A stretch of 64,000 nucleotides of DNA from Chloranthus sessilifolius (Eukaryota > Streptophyta > Magnoliopsida > Chloranthales > Chloranthaceae). The stretch lies in the NCBI GenBank assembly GCA_021018995.1, contig CM037587.1, forward strand, positions 61,602,104-61,666,103, given 5' to 3'. Made by a program: the position numbers and the translations under genes. Each line of letters starts with the position of its first letter. Positions within the stretch are counted from its first letter, which is position 1. Shown piece after piece: positions 9,044-21,245 of the stretch. The notes below the pieces were generated by a model. That model saw nothing but the letters and a program-made list of their open reading frames with translations, had not been told where the DNA came from and did no database searches.

Positions 9044-10629
9044 TAAAATAAGTTAATACTTATGCAACATGTTAAAATAGAGTTTAAGTGAAATGAAATA
9101 AATTCCACACCATGTCCCTTCAATTTTTGAGGATTTCAGCAGAAAATCATCAGTTTAAAACTTGTAATTCTGTTGTAATTCCTTCATCAACAATCAGTTC
9201 ATGTCAAGGCATTGTGCTTGAAAATTGATGCAGAGCCCACCTTTAATTTAAGAATTCTATTTTGATAATACCCCAAACAACTTTGATTCCAGACCCAAAT
9301 CTTACCAGGGTTGTTCACTCACAACAAAAGTAGAAGGGTGCATCATTTCTCACACAGCTTAAGAACAGTAGCAGCCCTCAAATAGGACTGCAAGCATGAG
9401 CATAGGCATTGCTCTAACTTCTAAAATTTTCTAACTCTTTTCACCATAGATTAAATAAATGCTCATCTCCACATGACAGCTCAATCCATTTCAGATCAGT
9501 AGGGTCTTTTTTTATTGGGTTGTAATGTGGCTTATGGGTGAAATTTGTAAAAGAATAATGGGGTAAAAAGGATAAAAATTGAGAAATCAGTAACAGTAAG
9601 GAGGTGGTCTAGACATCACCTTCTTCATTTCAGCACAATTCCATCTACTTCTTGAATTTTTAGATTTGAAGTGGCCAGTTTCTAATCCTCTTTTCAGTCT
9701 TTCAATGAAATGACTTCTCTTTCTCATTCCTTTTCTTTGATTTTCTGTTTTTCCTTTTCTTTTTGTATGTTTTTCTTTTTGTATTTTTCTCCATTTTTTT
9801 TTATGGGTTGGAATGCCACAACACCACCAAATGTGCTGTCTTCTTTCTCAACCAACGATCAAACCAGCTCTACCTTCTGAAATCTCAGAGTGAGGGTCAG
9901 GCTATATCAGGTCACTGAGGTTTTGGGTACAAATTTTCTAGTTTTTATCAAAGAAGACTGAAAATTTTAAGGCTCAAATGGTGTGTATCAAGGGCAGTTC
10001 AAAGGTGGGACATTTTAAGCTCAAACTGTCCAAGGAATGGCCTTACTTCATGTCTTCAATGTCATGAATGTTGTTCAAGTTATTTTAATTTTTATTTGCC
10101 TAATTTCTAGTGATCGAAACTAGATCCAATCAGTCCTTAGAGCAGAATGATTGCCAAGACAGTCTTCAAAGAAAAATTTTCAGGCCCAAATCTCACTGGG
10201 TATGGCCTTCCATCAAATTTCTGGGGTGTATACTCACAATTTTCTCTCCTTTCAGGTTCACTAAACATCACTTTTTGAAAATTCTTGACATTTGCTTCAT
10301 GAAAAATGCTAAAACTATAGCTCATTTCAGTTTTTTAAAGTTTTTAATTACCTTTTTTTTTTCAAAAAATCAGGTGGGAAATGACTTTATTTTCAAAAAA
10401 AATTTCAATATTGCTACACTAGCATTAACTCATTTCATTAGCATACCTGCCATACCCCCAAACCTAAAACAAACAGTGTCCTCACTATGCAGAGAGCATG
10501 GTATCAATGAACTGGGTATATGAAGAAACAGATGGAAGAATAAGCACAAAGAAAAGAAATTACGATTAACATCTAAAATTTGTACATGGTCCAAAGAAGT
10601 AAGGGAAAAAAAACGAACATAAACTATAT
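9044..10629 (-). other. 3' non-coding region of family A
   Basis: About 1.6 kb between ORF3 and the stem-loop module. It is AT-rich with T-runs (9700-9800, 10340-10400) and shows patches of similarity to the same regions of C (16423-18126) and B (38323-40016), for example the block 'ttctcagagtgagggt' and the block 'ggctcaaactgtccaa'. The frame 10110-10523 on the + strand has no recognisable product and I do not call it a gene. Confidence 0.7.
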
Positions 10630-13622
10630 TTATTGACAGGCATCATCAGGCCAATCATACAAATCTGCCAAAAATTTCAAATCATCCTTGGATAAAGGTG
10701 CTTTTCTTTTAGGTTGGGACTTCTTGGTGGACTGAGTGGGGGCCTCCTCAAACTGGGCAGCAGATTTCTTATCATTCTTAGCAGAAGCAGCAAGAGAATC
10801 AGAATCGGAATCAGAAGGGAAGAGGGCAGTAGGATCTAGGCCAAGGCCAGCAGCAGCTTGCCTTCTCTCCTCCTTGGAGAGTAGAGTGGAGGAGGTGCCT
10901 TATGGGGGTGGGGGCTTGGTGGGGGCTACCTCTTCAGACTGGGTAGAAGGTTCCTTCCCTATACTATGAGTAGAAGCAGAGGAAATAGATCTCTTTGCAG
11001 TAACTTTTCTCTTTGTATAAGTCCTCTTAGGTTTTGGGGGATTAGGTTGAATGGAAGGAGGATCTTGGGCTGGAGGAGGGGGCACATCTACAGGCAGGGT
11101 AGGAGTAGGTTGAGTGGCAGGAGGGTTGAAAGGAGGAGCGTAGTAAGAGAGGTTGGTTGAAATGGTTGAGAGGTTAATGATGCAACTTTTCTCTCTAGAA
11201 TGTCGATTTTCTTCACTGCCCAAAGCAAGTTGGACTCAAAGAGTTCCTAGGTGGCCGTAAGTATCTCCTGAGCATTGGCTAATTTATTTTGGAGAAGCTC
11301 AGCAGTCTTCTTCTCAAACTTGGCAATGCGAGTATGAGCATCAGCAAGTAGTTTGGCGGACTCATAACGAGTCAGGATTTCCTTCCACCCCTGGGAGATA
11401 TCCCAGAGCTGGATTCTTTGCTCCAATTCCATGAGAGAAATCCTCTCCTCATAGGAAACTTTCAGGAATGCTCGGAGGGCAGCCATACCAGTCAGGACAT
11501 TCCGACGGATGTAGGGGTTGTCCCTCATTGCATACAGCAGAGTGAGGTAAGGGGAAATGTAGATGGGGGATCTGAGTACAATGGGTAAGGAAAGGGGTGG
11601 AGTGGAAGATGAGGAGGTGGTGGAGAAAACCAATTCCTCAAGTGGATCAGTTTGAGTTGAGGCATCTGTGAAGACAGGTGGAGTGAGAGTGGGTGGTTGG
11701 GTGGTAGGTGACACAGAAACTTCAGTGGCTACTATTGGAGGTGATGGAGGGGTAAAAGATGGGGATGAGATAGGTATGGGGGAAAATGGAGCTGCTACCT
11801 CCTCAGATTGGGTAGCAGCTATGGGAGGTGGAGCTATGGGTGAAGATTGAGGAGATAAATGAAGAGGTGATTGGACAGGAGAAAGAGGGGAAGTGTGAGG
11901 GGGTTGGGGAGTTGAAGAGGATGGGGTAAGGGTGAACTGAATGGATTGAAGGCAGGAGCTCATGAGGGCTTGGTTATTGGTGTTGGTGGTCAATTGAGTT
12001 TGAATGGACTATAATAGGGAGAGGATTTAAGTGAAAGTATCAGGAATGGTGGGATTAGAGGGGACTGGTGTTTGAATAGGGTGGAAAGGGGAGGAGGGTG
12101 CATGGTTGAAATGAGGGGGGTTGGGGTGTGGGGATTCAGGGAGTGGGGTGTACTCATGCCCAACATCTTCCACAATATATGTCATGAGGGCAGTGAACCC
12201 AGTAGTGGTAAACTGGTCTAAGCCCTGGGTATGAAGGAAGGGTTGGTGAGGGGGAAAGTCAGAAATGGGTTGGTCAAAGGGTGGAGAAGAAAGGGTATGG
12301 GTAGGCTCTGGTAGTGTTGGAGGTTCAAGGACTTTAAGTTCGAGAATTTGAGTGGTGGGTAGAGGTAAAACTGGCTCAGAGGTAGGGGGAGGGGGGTCTG
12401 TTGGAAGAGGGACTAATACAAAGGGGAAAAGCAAAGTCGGTGGAGGTGTTGATGATGATGTAGGTAAGGTAGGTGAAAGGATGGACGAGGGTATCTCAGC
12501 AGTAAGATCCGCTGCAGTGGTAGTGGGCACCTCCTCCAACTCACCTGGCTTACTCTTCTTAATCAAGGTTAGGCTGGTGGACCATGCCCTTCTTCCATAC
12601 ACTTTTGGAGTCAGCTTCTCGATTGGCTTATTCCTTTTAACCAAATATTTCCCAGCCTTGAGAAAACATGTAATGAGTCTGTTGAAAGGCAACCCAGCAC
12701 CTTTAGCAAATGCATGTCTTTTAAGCACCTTATCATTAATGTCTACCATTATCTCCAAAATCAGTTGTGGTGCACTTAAAAAATACCTTTTTGAAGAGTA
12801 GTACAAAGCATCTACAACTAGGGTCCTTCTCTTCTGCAGGTGCCCAGTGACATACACATTCTTTCTCAGAATAGTGTCGATGAATCTAAGGTAAGGTTGG
12901 AGGTCTCTTCTCATCAAAGATTCACCAGATCCCACAATTTCATTGGCGAGATGTTTAGCCATTTCTCTGGATGTAGCCCATTTGGGTGCTCCCTCAGATC
13001 TAGTGGAGTCAAATTGATGTGGAACTCCCAAAGCCATCTCAATGTCTTTGCAATCCACAGTGATTTGTCAATCATCAATCAGAATTTCCAGCAAAGCCTC
13101 ATTCCCAGGCACCACCTTATTTTTCAAATTCTGGTACCACAATTTAACCAGCTTGGGGTACACAGTCTCCTTCAAGGGTTTAAGTAGGGGTAACAATCCC
13201 TCCTTTAGATATATTAGTGTCCCCTAGCATTCCTCTATCTCAGTAAAGTATGCAAGATCAAAATCTGTGTCAGGGATAAGGCTCAACCCATTCACAAACT
13301 CATTAGGGGTGGTTAATGCAGTAGGAAGCTCCACTGCATGTAATATGTCAGGGTTGGGCAAAGGTGTTTCCCCAGTTGGAGCAGATCTCTCCATAGGTAT
13401 TTCTGCATCAAGCTCCTGAATTGCAACAGACTTGGCTTTTTTTGCTTTAGAAGCCTTCTTTAGCTTCCCCTCAGGAAGTTTCCTCTTGGTAGGTGGGTTT
13501 GTGGTAGGCTTTGATTTTTTGGATGACTTTGAGGTGGAAGAAGTTAGTTGCCAAAATACGTCACCTAGGGTTTCTTCAGAATCGACCATTATGCTCTCAG
13601 AAATTGATCTCTTAAAGCTCAC
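10630..13622 (-). pseudogene. ORF3 (env-position ORF with plant transposon protein-type domain), family A
   Basis: One long frame of roughly 1000 codons reads leftwards from an ATG at 13622 to TAA at 10630, interrupted by in-frame stops near 13221, 13060 and 12020 and one frameshift near 11225. Order: Ser/Lys-rich N-terminus with a KKSK/KKAK basic stretch; a conserved core with YPKLVKLWYQNL, then DIEMALGVP, LQPYLRFIDTILRKNVY and H-L-Q-K-R-R (about 13150-12530); a very Pro/Ser/Thr-rich middle (12500-11000); an acidic tail ending LADLYDWPDDA. The core resembles the 'putative plant transposon protein' domain found in Athila third ORFs. No signal peptide or membrane segment is evident, so an envelope role is not supported. 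Confidence 0.75.
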
Positions 13623-13854
13623 TCACCAATTTGAATTAAAATTCTGAAGTAAACAACGAGGAAAACAACAGAGTGAAGCAGAGAGACAGCTTACCGAAAA
13701 CTCCTAGGGTTTTGCAAAAATCGTGATGCACAACTCCATTTTCCCAAAAATAGGTGCAAAATGCTCCTCTGTGCAGGCTGAATGAACTTGAGGAGTGGCA
13801 AAATCAGTGGCGAAAGGTCCTTACAGTATTTGGCAGAAAATGAGAGCAGCGACC
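13623..13854 (-). other. Family A spacer upstream of ORF3 (left of nested C)
   Basis: Non-coding part of the integrase-ORF3 spacer. It continues at 23976 after element C is removed: the sequence on both sides aligns with the intact spacers of C (18849-19100) and B (41013-41260), including 'gctagggtttcg/tgc'. No gene seen. Confidence 0.7.
13850..13854. repeat. Left target-site duplication of element C (CGACC)
   Basis: CGACC here pairs with CAACC at 23971-23975. The single difference is CG to CA, as expected from deamination of a methylated CpG. Confidence 0.8.
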
Positions 13855-16232
13855 TATTGCGATCTCCAGTGTGCTTACTTTATTTGTTGGTGGTAAAAGT
13901 AATTTAAAATCAAAGTAAAATAGGGGATGGAATCAGCACAACTGAAAAATCTTAGACCTACAAGATACAGGGTCCATTTGTAGCAAGTTTTGATAAGTAA
14001 GAGTTTGTCCGATAGGGAAAGGTGATCAACAGCTCCAAGGGAGCCATCTCTAGTAGTCCCTCCAGATCTAACTACAGATCTGGCAGTCCTAAAAGGAGGG
14101 GAGTTTAGGGTCACTTATTCTAAGTATCCTAAGGTAGCCTAATGAACTAACTACATAAAAGGATTGAGAAGATGGATGGAGTGAGGGAAAATAAATATAA
14201 AAGGGTGAGAAGTATGCTATTGGGTTCAGATCTGCTGGAATTTATGACTCAGATCCAGATCTACTGGTATAGAAATCTTGTCCAATGGCTACATTATCAC
14301 CAAAGAGGAGAAAGAATTCAACTCATCCCTGTGCCATGATCCAATCCCTTAAGGTTATAACATGTCCACTTAAATGGTCATAGACTATCCCAAAGGGGAA
14401 CCACACTCCAGAGATGGGTCAAAACAAGTTAATCATTGTAGGCACTACTTCATCCAGGCTACAAGCTCAGGAATCCATAGGGAACCTCAACCTCTAAAGC
14501 TCTATGTGTGGGACTAAGGCTGTATAGGACCATGATAGCCCAGACACATAGAACCAGCAAGAGATTGAGTACCACCTTAGAGCTAGCCGTCCATTGCTTG
14601 AGTGGGCCTACAATGGTCCAGTCACAAGCCTACAATCTCCATACCCAGATTAGATCTGCCATCTGATGGCAGGTCTATACTAATATGGGGGAGTCTGCCT
14701 CTGTACAATCTCCTACCAGGCTACAAGCTCAGGCTCGGAGAAGAAGGATCCATTTTGGATCGGCAGATTGGATTCACCCTAAGGCTATAACCTGTACACT
14801 TAAATGGTCACAGACTATCCCAGAGGCTATCCTCCTCACGGAGCCCAAAACAAAACAAGAATATTGCTGCCACCACCATGGTCACGAGGCTACCAGCTCA
14901 GGCTTCCATGGGGATTTTAGATCTAGTGGGTCCTGTGGTGGAGCTAAGGCTGTAAAGGACCATGATAGCCTAGACACATAGGTCACTTGGATCTAAATAG
15001 GACCTTAGAATCAGTCCTCCATTGCTTTGAATCACAGCCAAAGCAATGGGGAATCACAAGGCAGCAGCCTCGCACAGAGCAACTCACAAACACATGAATC
15101 CCATAAAAGTACAACACCCAATCACAAATTCCGTTAATCTAATCTTAATAAGCATACAAAGGCATGGCCAGCAAGTGCTGGGCCATGGAGAGAAGAAGAA
15201 GAAAAAGGAAAACTACTTACGGCTACAGAAAAACAAGACTACAATGCTAAAAATAAAACAGAGCAAAAACTGAACTCTTCCGGCCTCCTCTTTCAGCCTT
15301 CTTAAACATAAACCAGGCTTAGGTTTATATAGCAGTGGGTGTGGCAGCGCATTAGGGTTAGGAAACCCTAATTTTAGCGATGCCACGTGGCCTATTAATG
15401 ATCCTTAGATGCCTCGGGGCACGTGCACAGAGATTTGAGCATGGGAGTGTGTGCCCTGATCCTTAGAAATTCTCAGAAAGTCCTCTGTAGAATGATGGAA
15501 GTTAGAGTTTAGAGGTTCCCTAGGTTGCAGTTGATTCCCAGACTTGTCGTGTGGTAGCTCTGTTCTTCGCACGGTTGCGTTTAACATTAAAACTTCAGAC
15601 ATCGCAGGGTAGCAGCTTCTTAATGCTTTGAGCAATCGCGAGGTAGGTAGTTAAGCTCTCGCTGGATTGGGCTTCGCGCGATTGGATTGCTACTTGTGAA
15701 TAGCGCGAGAACTGCGCAAGCATTCCATTTCACAATAGATCTTTGCGAGGCTAACTTTTGACTTCGCGAGGCTGCTTTCTTCCTAAACCGCACGATAGCT
15801 TCTTTTCTTGATAGATCTTCGCGAGGATCCTCGCGATAGCTTTAAGGCTTTTCTGAACTGCGCGACAGGTTCTCTTAACATTTGCATCCCGCGGCTACTG
15901 CGCGAAGAATCTCCTGAAGCTCTCTCTCCTCAGCGGTTCTGAGTGAACTGCGTGAGGTTGATTTCAGGTCTTCTTGAACTGCACGAGACTACGCGACCAT
16001 TTACTCCTGAACTTCGCGAGAGCTATGCGAGGTTTGCTTCAGGTCTGGATTCATGGGTCATTCTTCTGAGGGACTTCTGGTGCCAATACAGGCTCCTTAA
16101 CATGATTTCTGGCCTTATTGTACTGCTGTTTATTATCTACAGAAAACACTTAACAAAACTTTATTAGATGGCTAAGGGTTTAATTAAAGGCTAAGTTAAG
16201 GGGTGAAAAGTGGTACTTTTCAGGTCTTAACA
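13855..16232 (-). repeat. 3' LTR of element C (2378 bp)
   Basis: Begins TATTGCGATC on the + strand (terminal TG mutated to TA) and ends ...GGTCTTAACA. It matches 21602-23970 throughout with scattered, mostly transition, differences. TATA-like TTTATATA at about 15324-15331, with the telobox 'ttagggttaggaaaccctaa' beside it. The region 15640-16040 is full of TCGCGA/GCGCGAG motifs. Confidence 0.95.
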
Positions 16233-16424
16233 CACCCCCAAACCTAATCTTTGCTAGTCCCTTAGCAAAGCTACATTAAAATAACTACAGAATTTAAATG
16301 CCACTTTCGTAGGGAGCATGGATACATTTAGCATATGTACCAAGCCTTTTAAACCCCTAGGTGATCCCTAGTGGAGGAGTGCAGTCTCCTGAGGGTTTTC
16401 AGTGAAGACACCCACAAACTTCTC
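16233..16424 (-). promoter_or_regulatory. Polypurine tract and conserved stem-loop module, element C
   Basis: Purine tract (- strand) TTAGGTTTGGGGGTG abuts the LTR. Hairpin II is at 16249-16270 (CTTTGCT, loop, AGCAAAG). Hairpin I is at 16322-16340: stem GTACAT/ATGTAT (one G-U pair) and loop ATGCTAA. The CTAGG/CCTAG and AGGAG/CTCCT stems follow at about 16355-16390. Same order and spacing as in A, B and D. Confidence 0.8.
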
Positions 16425-18126
16425 AGTGAGACAGTTAACAAAAATGCATTATTATCAAGTGAGCAGTCAAGAAACAGAGTTAATTCACCCTTGAATCATT
16501 TAAAATATAAGAAATTCAAACACATTGGCTGCACAGAAATTTAAACAGTATAAGCTTCTCATTAAAGCACAGCATTTCCAATCAGTTTACACCAAAGATA
16601 CTACACATGTGTGTCAACATTGAGCTCATTACTGGATCAAAAATTAGGTTGTAGATCATACTTAATGCATTCAATATCAGACCCAAAACTCTCCAGGGCA
16701 TACTCTCATAAAGAACTGTTGAGGGTTTCATTTTCTCTCAAGCTCAAGAGCAGTTACATCCCCCAAATGGGTCTGTAAGCATGAGTATAGGCATAGCTCT
16801 GATGTTCTGGCATCATTGACAGATCCTCACCATAGATTGGATAACTTTTTATCTCCACATGACAGCTCACTCAACTTTGGATCACAAGGGCTTTTTAACT
16901 AGTCTGTAATGTGGCTTATGGAGTGGGGTTAAAAAGAATGGAAGGTTGAAAAGCGGTTCAAAATTGAGAAATCAGTAGGTGAAGGAGGTGATTCATGACT
17001 TCACCTTCTTTAATTCATCTCCTTTCATCTTCTTTGAGGTTTTCATATTTGAAGTGATCACTTTCTCTTCTTGATTTCGATTTTTCCAATGAAAGTTCCC
17101 TCTTGATTCCTCTCTTACTCCTCTTTATTATTATTTTGTTTCTTTTTATGCATTTTTCTTCTTTTTATTTTGTTTTTGCTTTTCTGAAATGCCACCATTT
17201 TCTCAGTTACCATACTGCCAGACTTTGAGGTACTTCTTTCTTCACCTAATGTTGACCGTAGCTAATCCATCTTCAACTCTTTCTCTTTTACCTTCTGAAT
17301 TCTCAGAGTGAGGGTAAGGTTAAATCAGATACATAGGTTCAGGTGCAAGTACTCAGGTGCATTTTGAAGAAATTTATGATTTAAGCCTCAAAGGGGGTAT
17401 GGACAAGGGCAGTTGCTTAAGGTTGGTCTATTTAGGCTCAAACTGTCCAAGAGAAGGCCTTGATCCTTTCCTAAGTCTCATGAATGTTGTCAGTAGTTTC
17501 AACTTGGAGTTTCCTAACTTCTAGTGAGCACAGTGACTCAGCCAGTCCTTAGAGCTAGAAGAAATTGCCTTAGTCACTCCTCAAAGAAAAATTTTTGTAT
17601 AGTAGGCCCAAATCTCACTGGTTGTGGTCTTCCTTTGAATTCTTAAGTATGTCCTTACCTTTTTCTCTCTCTAGTGATTCACTAAGCGTTGATACAAGTG
17701 AGTGTCCTTGGTGATCTCATCATGGAAATGTGAAATATTAAAAGTTTATACTGTCTAAAGTCTAGAAAATTTTTTAAATTTCATTATTTTTCTGATTCTC
17801 TAGTGAACATGGTTCCATTTCCATATTACTAACATGATTCTGCTGCACTTAGGTTAACTATTCCATTGGTAGGATCTGCCTGCCACACCCCTAAACCTAG
17901 GAGGAGCAGTGTCCTCACTGGTTTAAAGGTGGGTGTGCAGCAAATTTATTAAGGGCATAATAGAAGGACATAACATGGAACAAACAAAAAAGAGACAAGG
18001 GAAAATAGTAATGACAAAAGGAGAAGATCTATTATAAGAGAGAAAGGTACAAAATGAAAGACAAAAGGAGAAAACAAAAATGCAGAAACAGTAAAAATCC
18101 TAGGTACAAGCTAATCAGAGCCTGAA
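16425..18126 (-). other. 3' non-coding region of element C
   Basis: About 1.7 kb without a gene. It aligns in patches with the equivalent stretches of A and B (for example the block 'ttctcagagtgagggtaagg' near 17300 and 'ggctcaaactgtccaa' near 17435). It has T-rich runs at 17100-17190. Confidence 0.7.
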
Positions 18127-18848
18127 TCAAAACCGGTCCCAACCCATCCTCTTGGCATGCTCTTGAAGGAGAGCCTCTTCCTCCTTCTTCTTTCGTGCCC
18201 GCTCTTCCTTTCGTTGGGCATCAGTTTTGGGCATGGTTGGTGCCCTGACCCTCATTTTTAGGGTCTTTGGTGCAGGAGGGATCACTGAAGATTTGTCTGT
18301 GGTTTGCTCCGATGATTTGATAGGACTTTTGCCTTTGGGAATCTTCCCTTTTAAGCCCTTCCCTTTGGAGGCTGGCCCTTGCTGAGTCTGAGGGGGAATA
18401 AGAGGAGATTTTACTTTTTCTGGCTCAGGAGGGACAAGTGGGCTCTTGCCTTTATCTTTCAGTGGTGGTGCCTCCTCAGACTGGGCAGAGTGTTCTTTTC
18501 CAATTTTGATAGAGGCAGCTGTATGAATAGTCCTCATAGCTGTAACTTTCCTTCTCTGAGGATAAGTTTGCTCAGCAGGGGGGTCAAACCCGCTTTGCAC
18601 AGGAACTCAATGGCAGGGGCTGACAGAGGTTCTGTCTCAAAGAAAGATAGGTCAAAAACAGCTTCAGGCTCCAAGGGAAGGGGAGTCAGGAGCTCGGAGG
18701 GTGTAGAGTAATCAGGTGTTAGTTCGGCCCCTTTTTGAACCACTTCTTTCCCTTTTTGCGATGCCGTTGAGGACTTGGCCTTCTTGGGAGTGGGCTCCAC
18801 GGGGGCCTTATCCCTTGCTCTTTTCACAGGTGCGCTCTTAGGGGCCAT
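18127..18848 (-). pseudogene. ORF3 of element C with central domain deleted
   Basis: Starts M-A-P-K-S-A-P-V-K-R at 18848 (the longer frame to 18980 adds unrelated residues). The N-terminal part runs to E-F-L-C-K-A-G near 18600 and then jumps to D-P-P-A-E-Q-T-Y-P-Q-R-R, which corresponds to the region after the Pro-rich middle in family A. The core with YPRLV..LFYQ and DALYSFS-type blocks is missing, and the join changes frame. The tail is Lys-rich with a coiled, charged stretch and ends E-H-A-K-R-M-G-W-D. Compared with B the product lacks over 200 residues. Confidence 0.75.
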
Positions 18849-19780
18849 GGAACTTCTCCTCTGTGAATGTGTAGTTTGAAAAATGAAAAGCAAAGGTTGA
18901 GAGCTGAGTCTTACCCTAAAACTTAGGGTTCTATTCAATCGGATGCACGAAAAACCGCAAGAGCTCCAATCAGAGGGCAACTGGTGGAGGAGGCTTTAGG
19001 AGCAAATCCCCAGAATTTGAAGGTGAATGATGGACTGTAGAAAGGATGCTGGAGGAGAGAGATTAATGGGAGTCAGAGCTAGAGTTTCGTTGGCTGGAGA
19101 ATAAAGAGAAAACAGAAAGGAAAGCAGCGCGGGGTTGGATTATATAAATCGCGGGGCTCGGCGCACTTTGAAAATGTCAGCTCGTTGGATAGAAATGAGT
19201 GGGTCGAGAGATTGGACTTTCATTTGGATTGCGCGAGAGAGTCTACACAATTGTATTGAATCTCGCGACAGCTTAGCAGGCTAACATCTTATGAACTGCG
19301 CGAGAAGAAACCACTCCTATTTTTCAGAACCTCGCGACAGCTAAAACAGTGACAAGGATCACACACCCATTAGTCTATCATTTTCCTTTGTTTTGTGGGT
19401 GGATTCTCTCACATTCTCTATTCCATAGACACCCACAGTCATTCTAAAAAAAGGGATTCCCTCATGCGTTCCCCACATTTAAGCATGCAATTACGCAAAA
19501 AGCATTTAACCAAAACATCAAATTCAAACAGTATTCTCATTATCAAAACAGTACAATCATCATTCATTTACTCAAAATCATCAATTCAAAGGGAATGAGA
19601 ACCAAAGCAGGCAGAATAATTCTCAGGTCATATACATTCAGACTCCGACGAGATCACTAGAAATTCCTATAAACAGAAAAAAATGAACCATACTAAAATA
19701 CATAACATACACAATGCACAATTCTGTGAATCAAGTCAATGAAAGATCCCCTTGCCCCTCAAGGTTTGAGGATCCTTCAC
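18849..19780 (-). other. Spacer between gag and ORF3 in element C, with TCGCGA motifs
   Basis: Non-coding. At 19150-19350 it holds several TCGCGACAG / GCGCGAG motifs like those in the C LTR. The gag side (19640-19780) has the short 'catggaacatgcatagtac'-like AT stretch that joins gag remnants to the spacer; this is where pro-pol is missing. No gene seen. Confidence 0.7.
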
Positions 19781-21245
19781 CAATCAAAAATTGGCCCTTG
19801 GGATTAACCAGCGTTGGTGGGCAACCTCCCTCCTCTCTTTAGCTAAGGCATTCGCTAGTTAGCCAATCTGCTCTTCCATCTTCTTTATGCTCGACCATGA
19901 GAATTCATCGACCGAGCGGACACCGGTCCTCGAAAGAAGTATTTTTGGGTTAAGATGGGGGTAAGACCAATTGATTTTATTGCTGATGGGGCTACTGCTG
20001 GTGTTGGAAATTAGACCTAGGGGCATATCCCTGATTGAACTGCTGCTGAGGCCTTTGGGGTAAAGCCAACATTTGCTGGGGCTGCATATAATTGTCTTGC
20101 CTCCACCTCAGATTTGGGTGGTCTCTCCATTGGTAACCAGCATTTTGGTGCTGGTATCCATATGACTGTCTGTCGTAGCCACTTGATTGTTGCTGGCCAA
20201 AAGATTACGCAACAGCAGCATGTTCCAATACCAATTCAGGATATTGCCCGACAAATGGACATTCCTCTACTGTGTGCTGTGGGGACTGGCATATCAGACA
20301 TGCCTCCACCACTTGAGCAGCCCTTCTGGGTTGCATCACAGTCAGTAATTTGTCAAACTTCAAAGAGAGGTTTGCCATCTGCAGCTACAGGTCATTGTTC
20401 CCAGACACTTCATAAACTTTTCCTCTTGACGATGTGGCAGGCTCCACTTTTGACACAGACTCCTGACTAGTTCTTGCCAGGGATAGCTTTCGAATAGCAT
20501 TTTCACTGATTACTTCAAACAATTCCCATGCCTCATCAGCAGTCTTGTGCATGTAGGTTCCACCACAAGAGGCATCAACCATATCTCTATTTTTTTCATC
20601 AATCCCATTGTAGAAGGTTTATACAAGCTGCCAGTCTGGGATCTTGTGGTGGGGGCATTATTTGAGCATTTCCTTAAACCTATCCCAGGCTTGATTAAAA
20701 TCCTCAGTTGGGGATTGGGCGAAAGCAAGAATTTCTTTCCTCAACTGGCTCGTTTTGGTCTCAAGGAAGAACTTTTTCAGGAACTTGGTCTGTAGGTCTT
20801 TCCAAGATGCAATGCTATTGTTGGGAAGAGTGGCCAACCAGGTACTAGCCCTATCCTTCAGAGAGAAGGGAAAGAGCCTAAGCCTAGTAGCCTCAGGTCC
20901 CAAACCAGTGATATTGAATGTGGTGCACAAGGCAAAAAATTGATCAATATGCTTGTAAGGGTCCTCCTTGCAATGCCCATGGAAAGAGGGCAGCATCTGG
21001 ATGATGGAATTTTTAATTTCATAATTCCCTTGAACATCAGGGAATTGAATGCTAAATGGAGAGTTATAGTCATCCAGAGCATTCAACTCCTTGAGAGTTC
21101 TAGGTTGTTCTTCACCCATGAGTACTGTCTCAGATTCAATTGGGGGCTCTACTGTAGTGTGCCTGTTCCTTCTAAGTCTTCTACCCCTTTCTAGCTTGGG
21201 GTTGAAAGGCTCTAAAGTAGGACTAAGAGATCTCCTACCTAGCAT
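19781..21245 (-). pseudogene. Gag of element C
   Basis: Start chosen at MLGRRSLSP (21245), which aligns with MFGRRILNP in family A; the frame extends upstream to 21284 through a Cys-rich stretch (CPCWCCVC) that may not be translated. Blocks: GEQPRTLKELN, YKHIDQFFALC, ATRLRLFPFSLKDRA, W-KDLQTKFLKKFF, QLRKEILAF, F-Y-N-G-I-D, DASCGGTYMHKTADEA, and a CCHC knuckle C-L-I-C-Q-S-P-Q-H-T-V-E-E-C near 20285. This is the Athila capsid-nucleocapsid. Stops after EMLK (20657) and near 20628 break an otherwise open frame, so it is likely dead now but was kept until recently. Confidence 0.85.

Noticed and set aside
10110..10523. 137-codon + strand frame
   Set aside because: Antisense to the 3' non-coding region of family A, no similarity to known domains, and not kept in B or C.
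12352..12801. Open frame on the + strand rich in Gly and Val
   Set aside because: It is the antisense of the Pro/Ser/Thr-rich ORF3 on the - strand and has no features of its own.
10630..13622. Retroviral envelope gene
   Set aside because: Position fits Athila env-like ORFs, but I see no signal peptide, fusion peptide or transmembrane helix, so only an ORF3 of unknown role is called.
14602..14981. Frames inside LTRs repeated at 22337-22716 on the + strand
   Set aside because: They recur only because the LTR recurs, run antisense to the LTR, and encode no recognisable domain.
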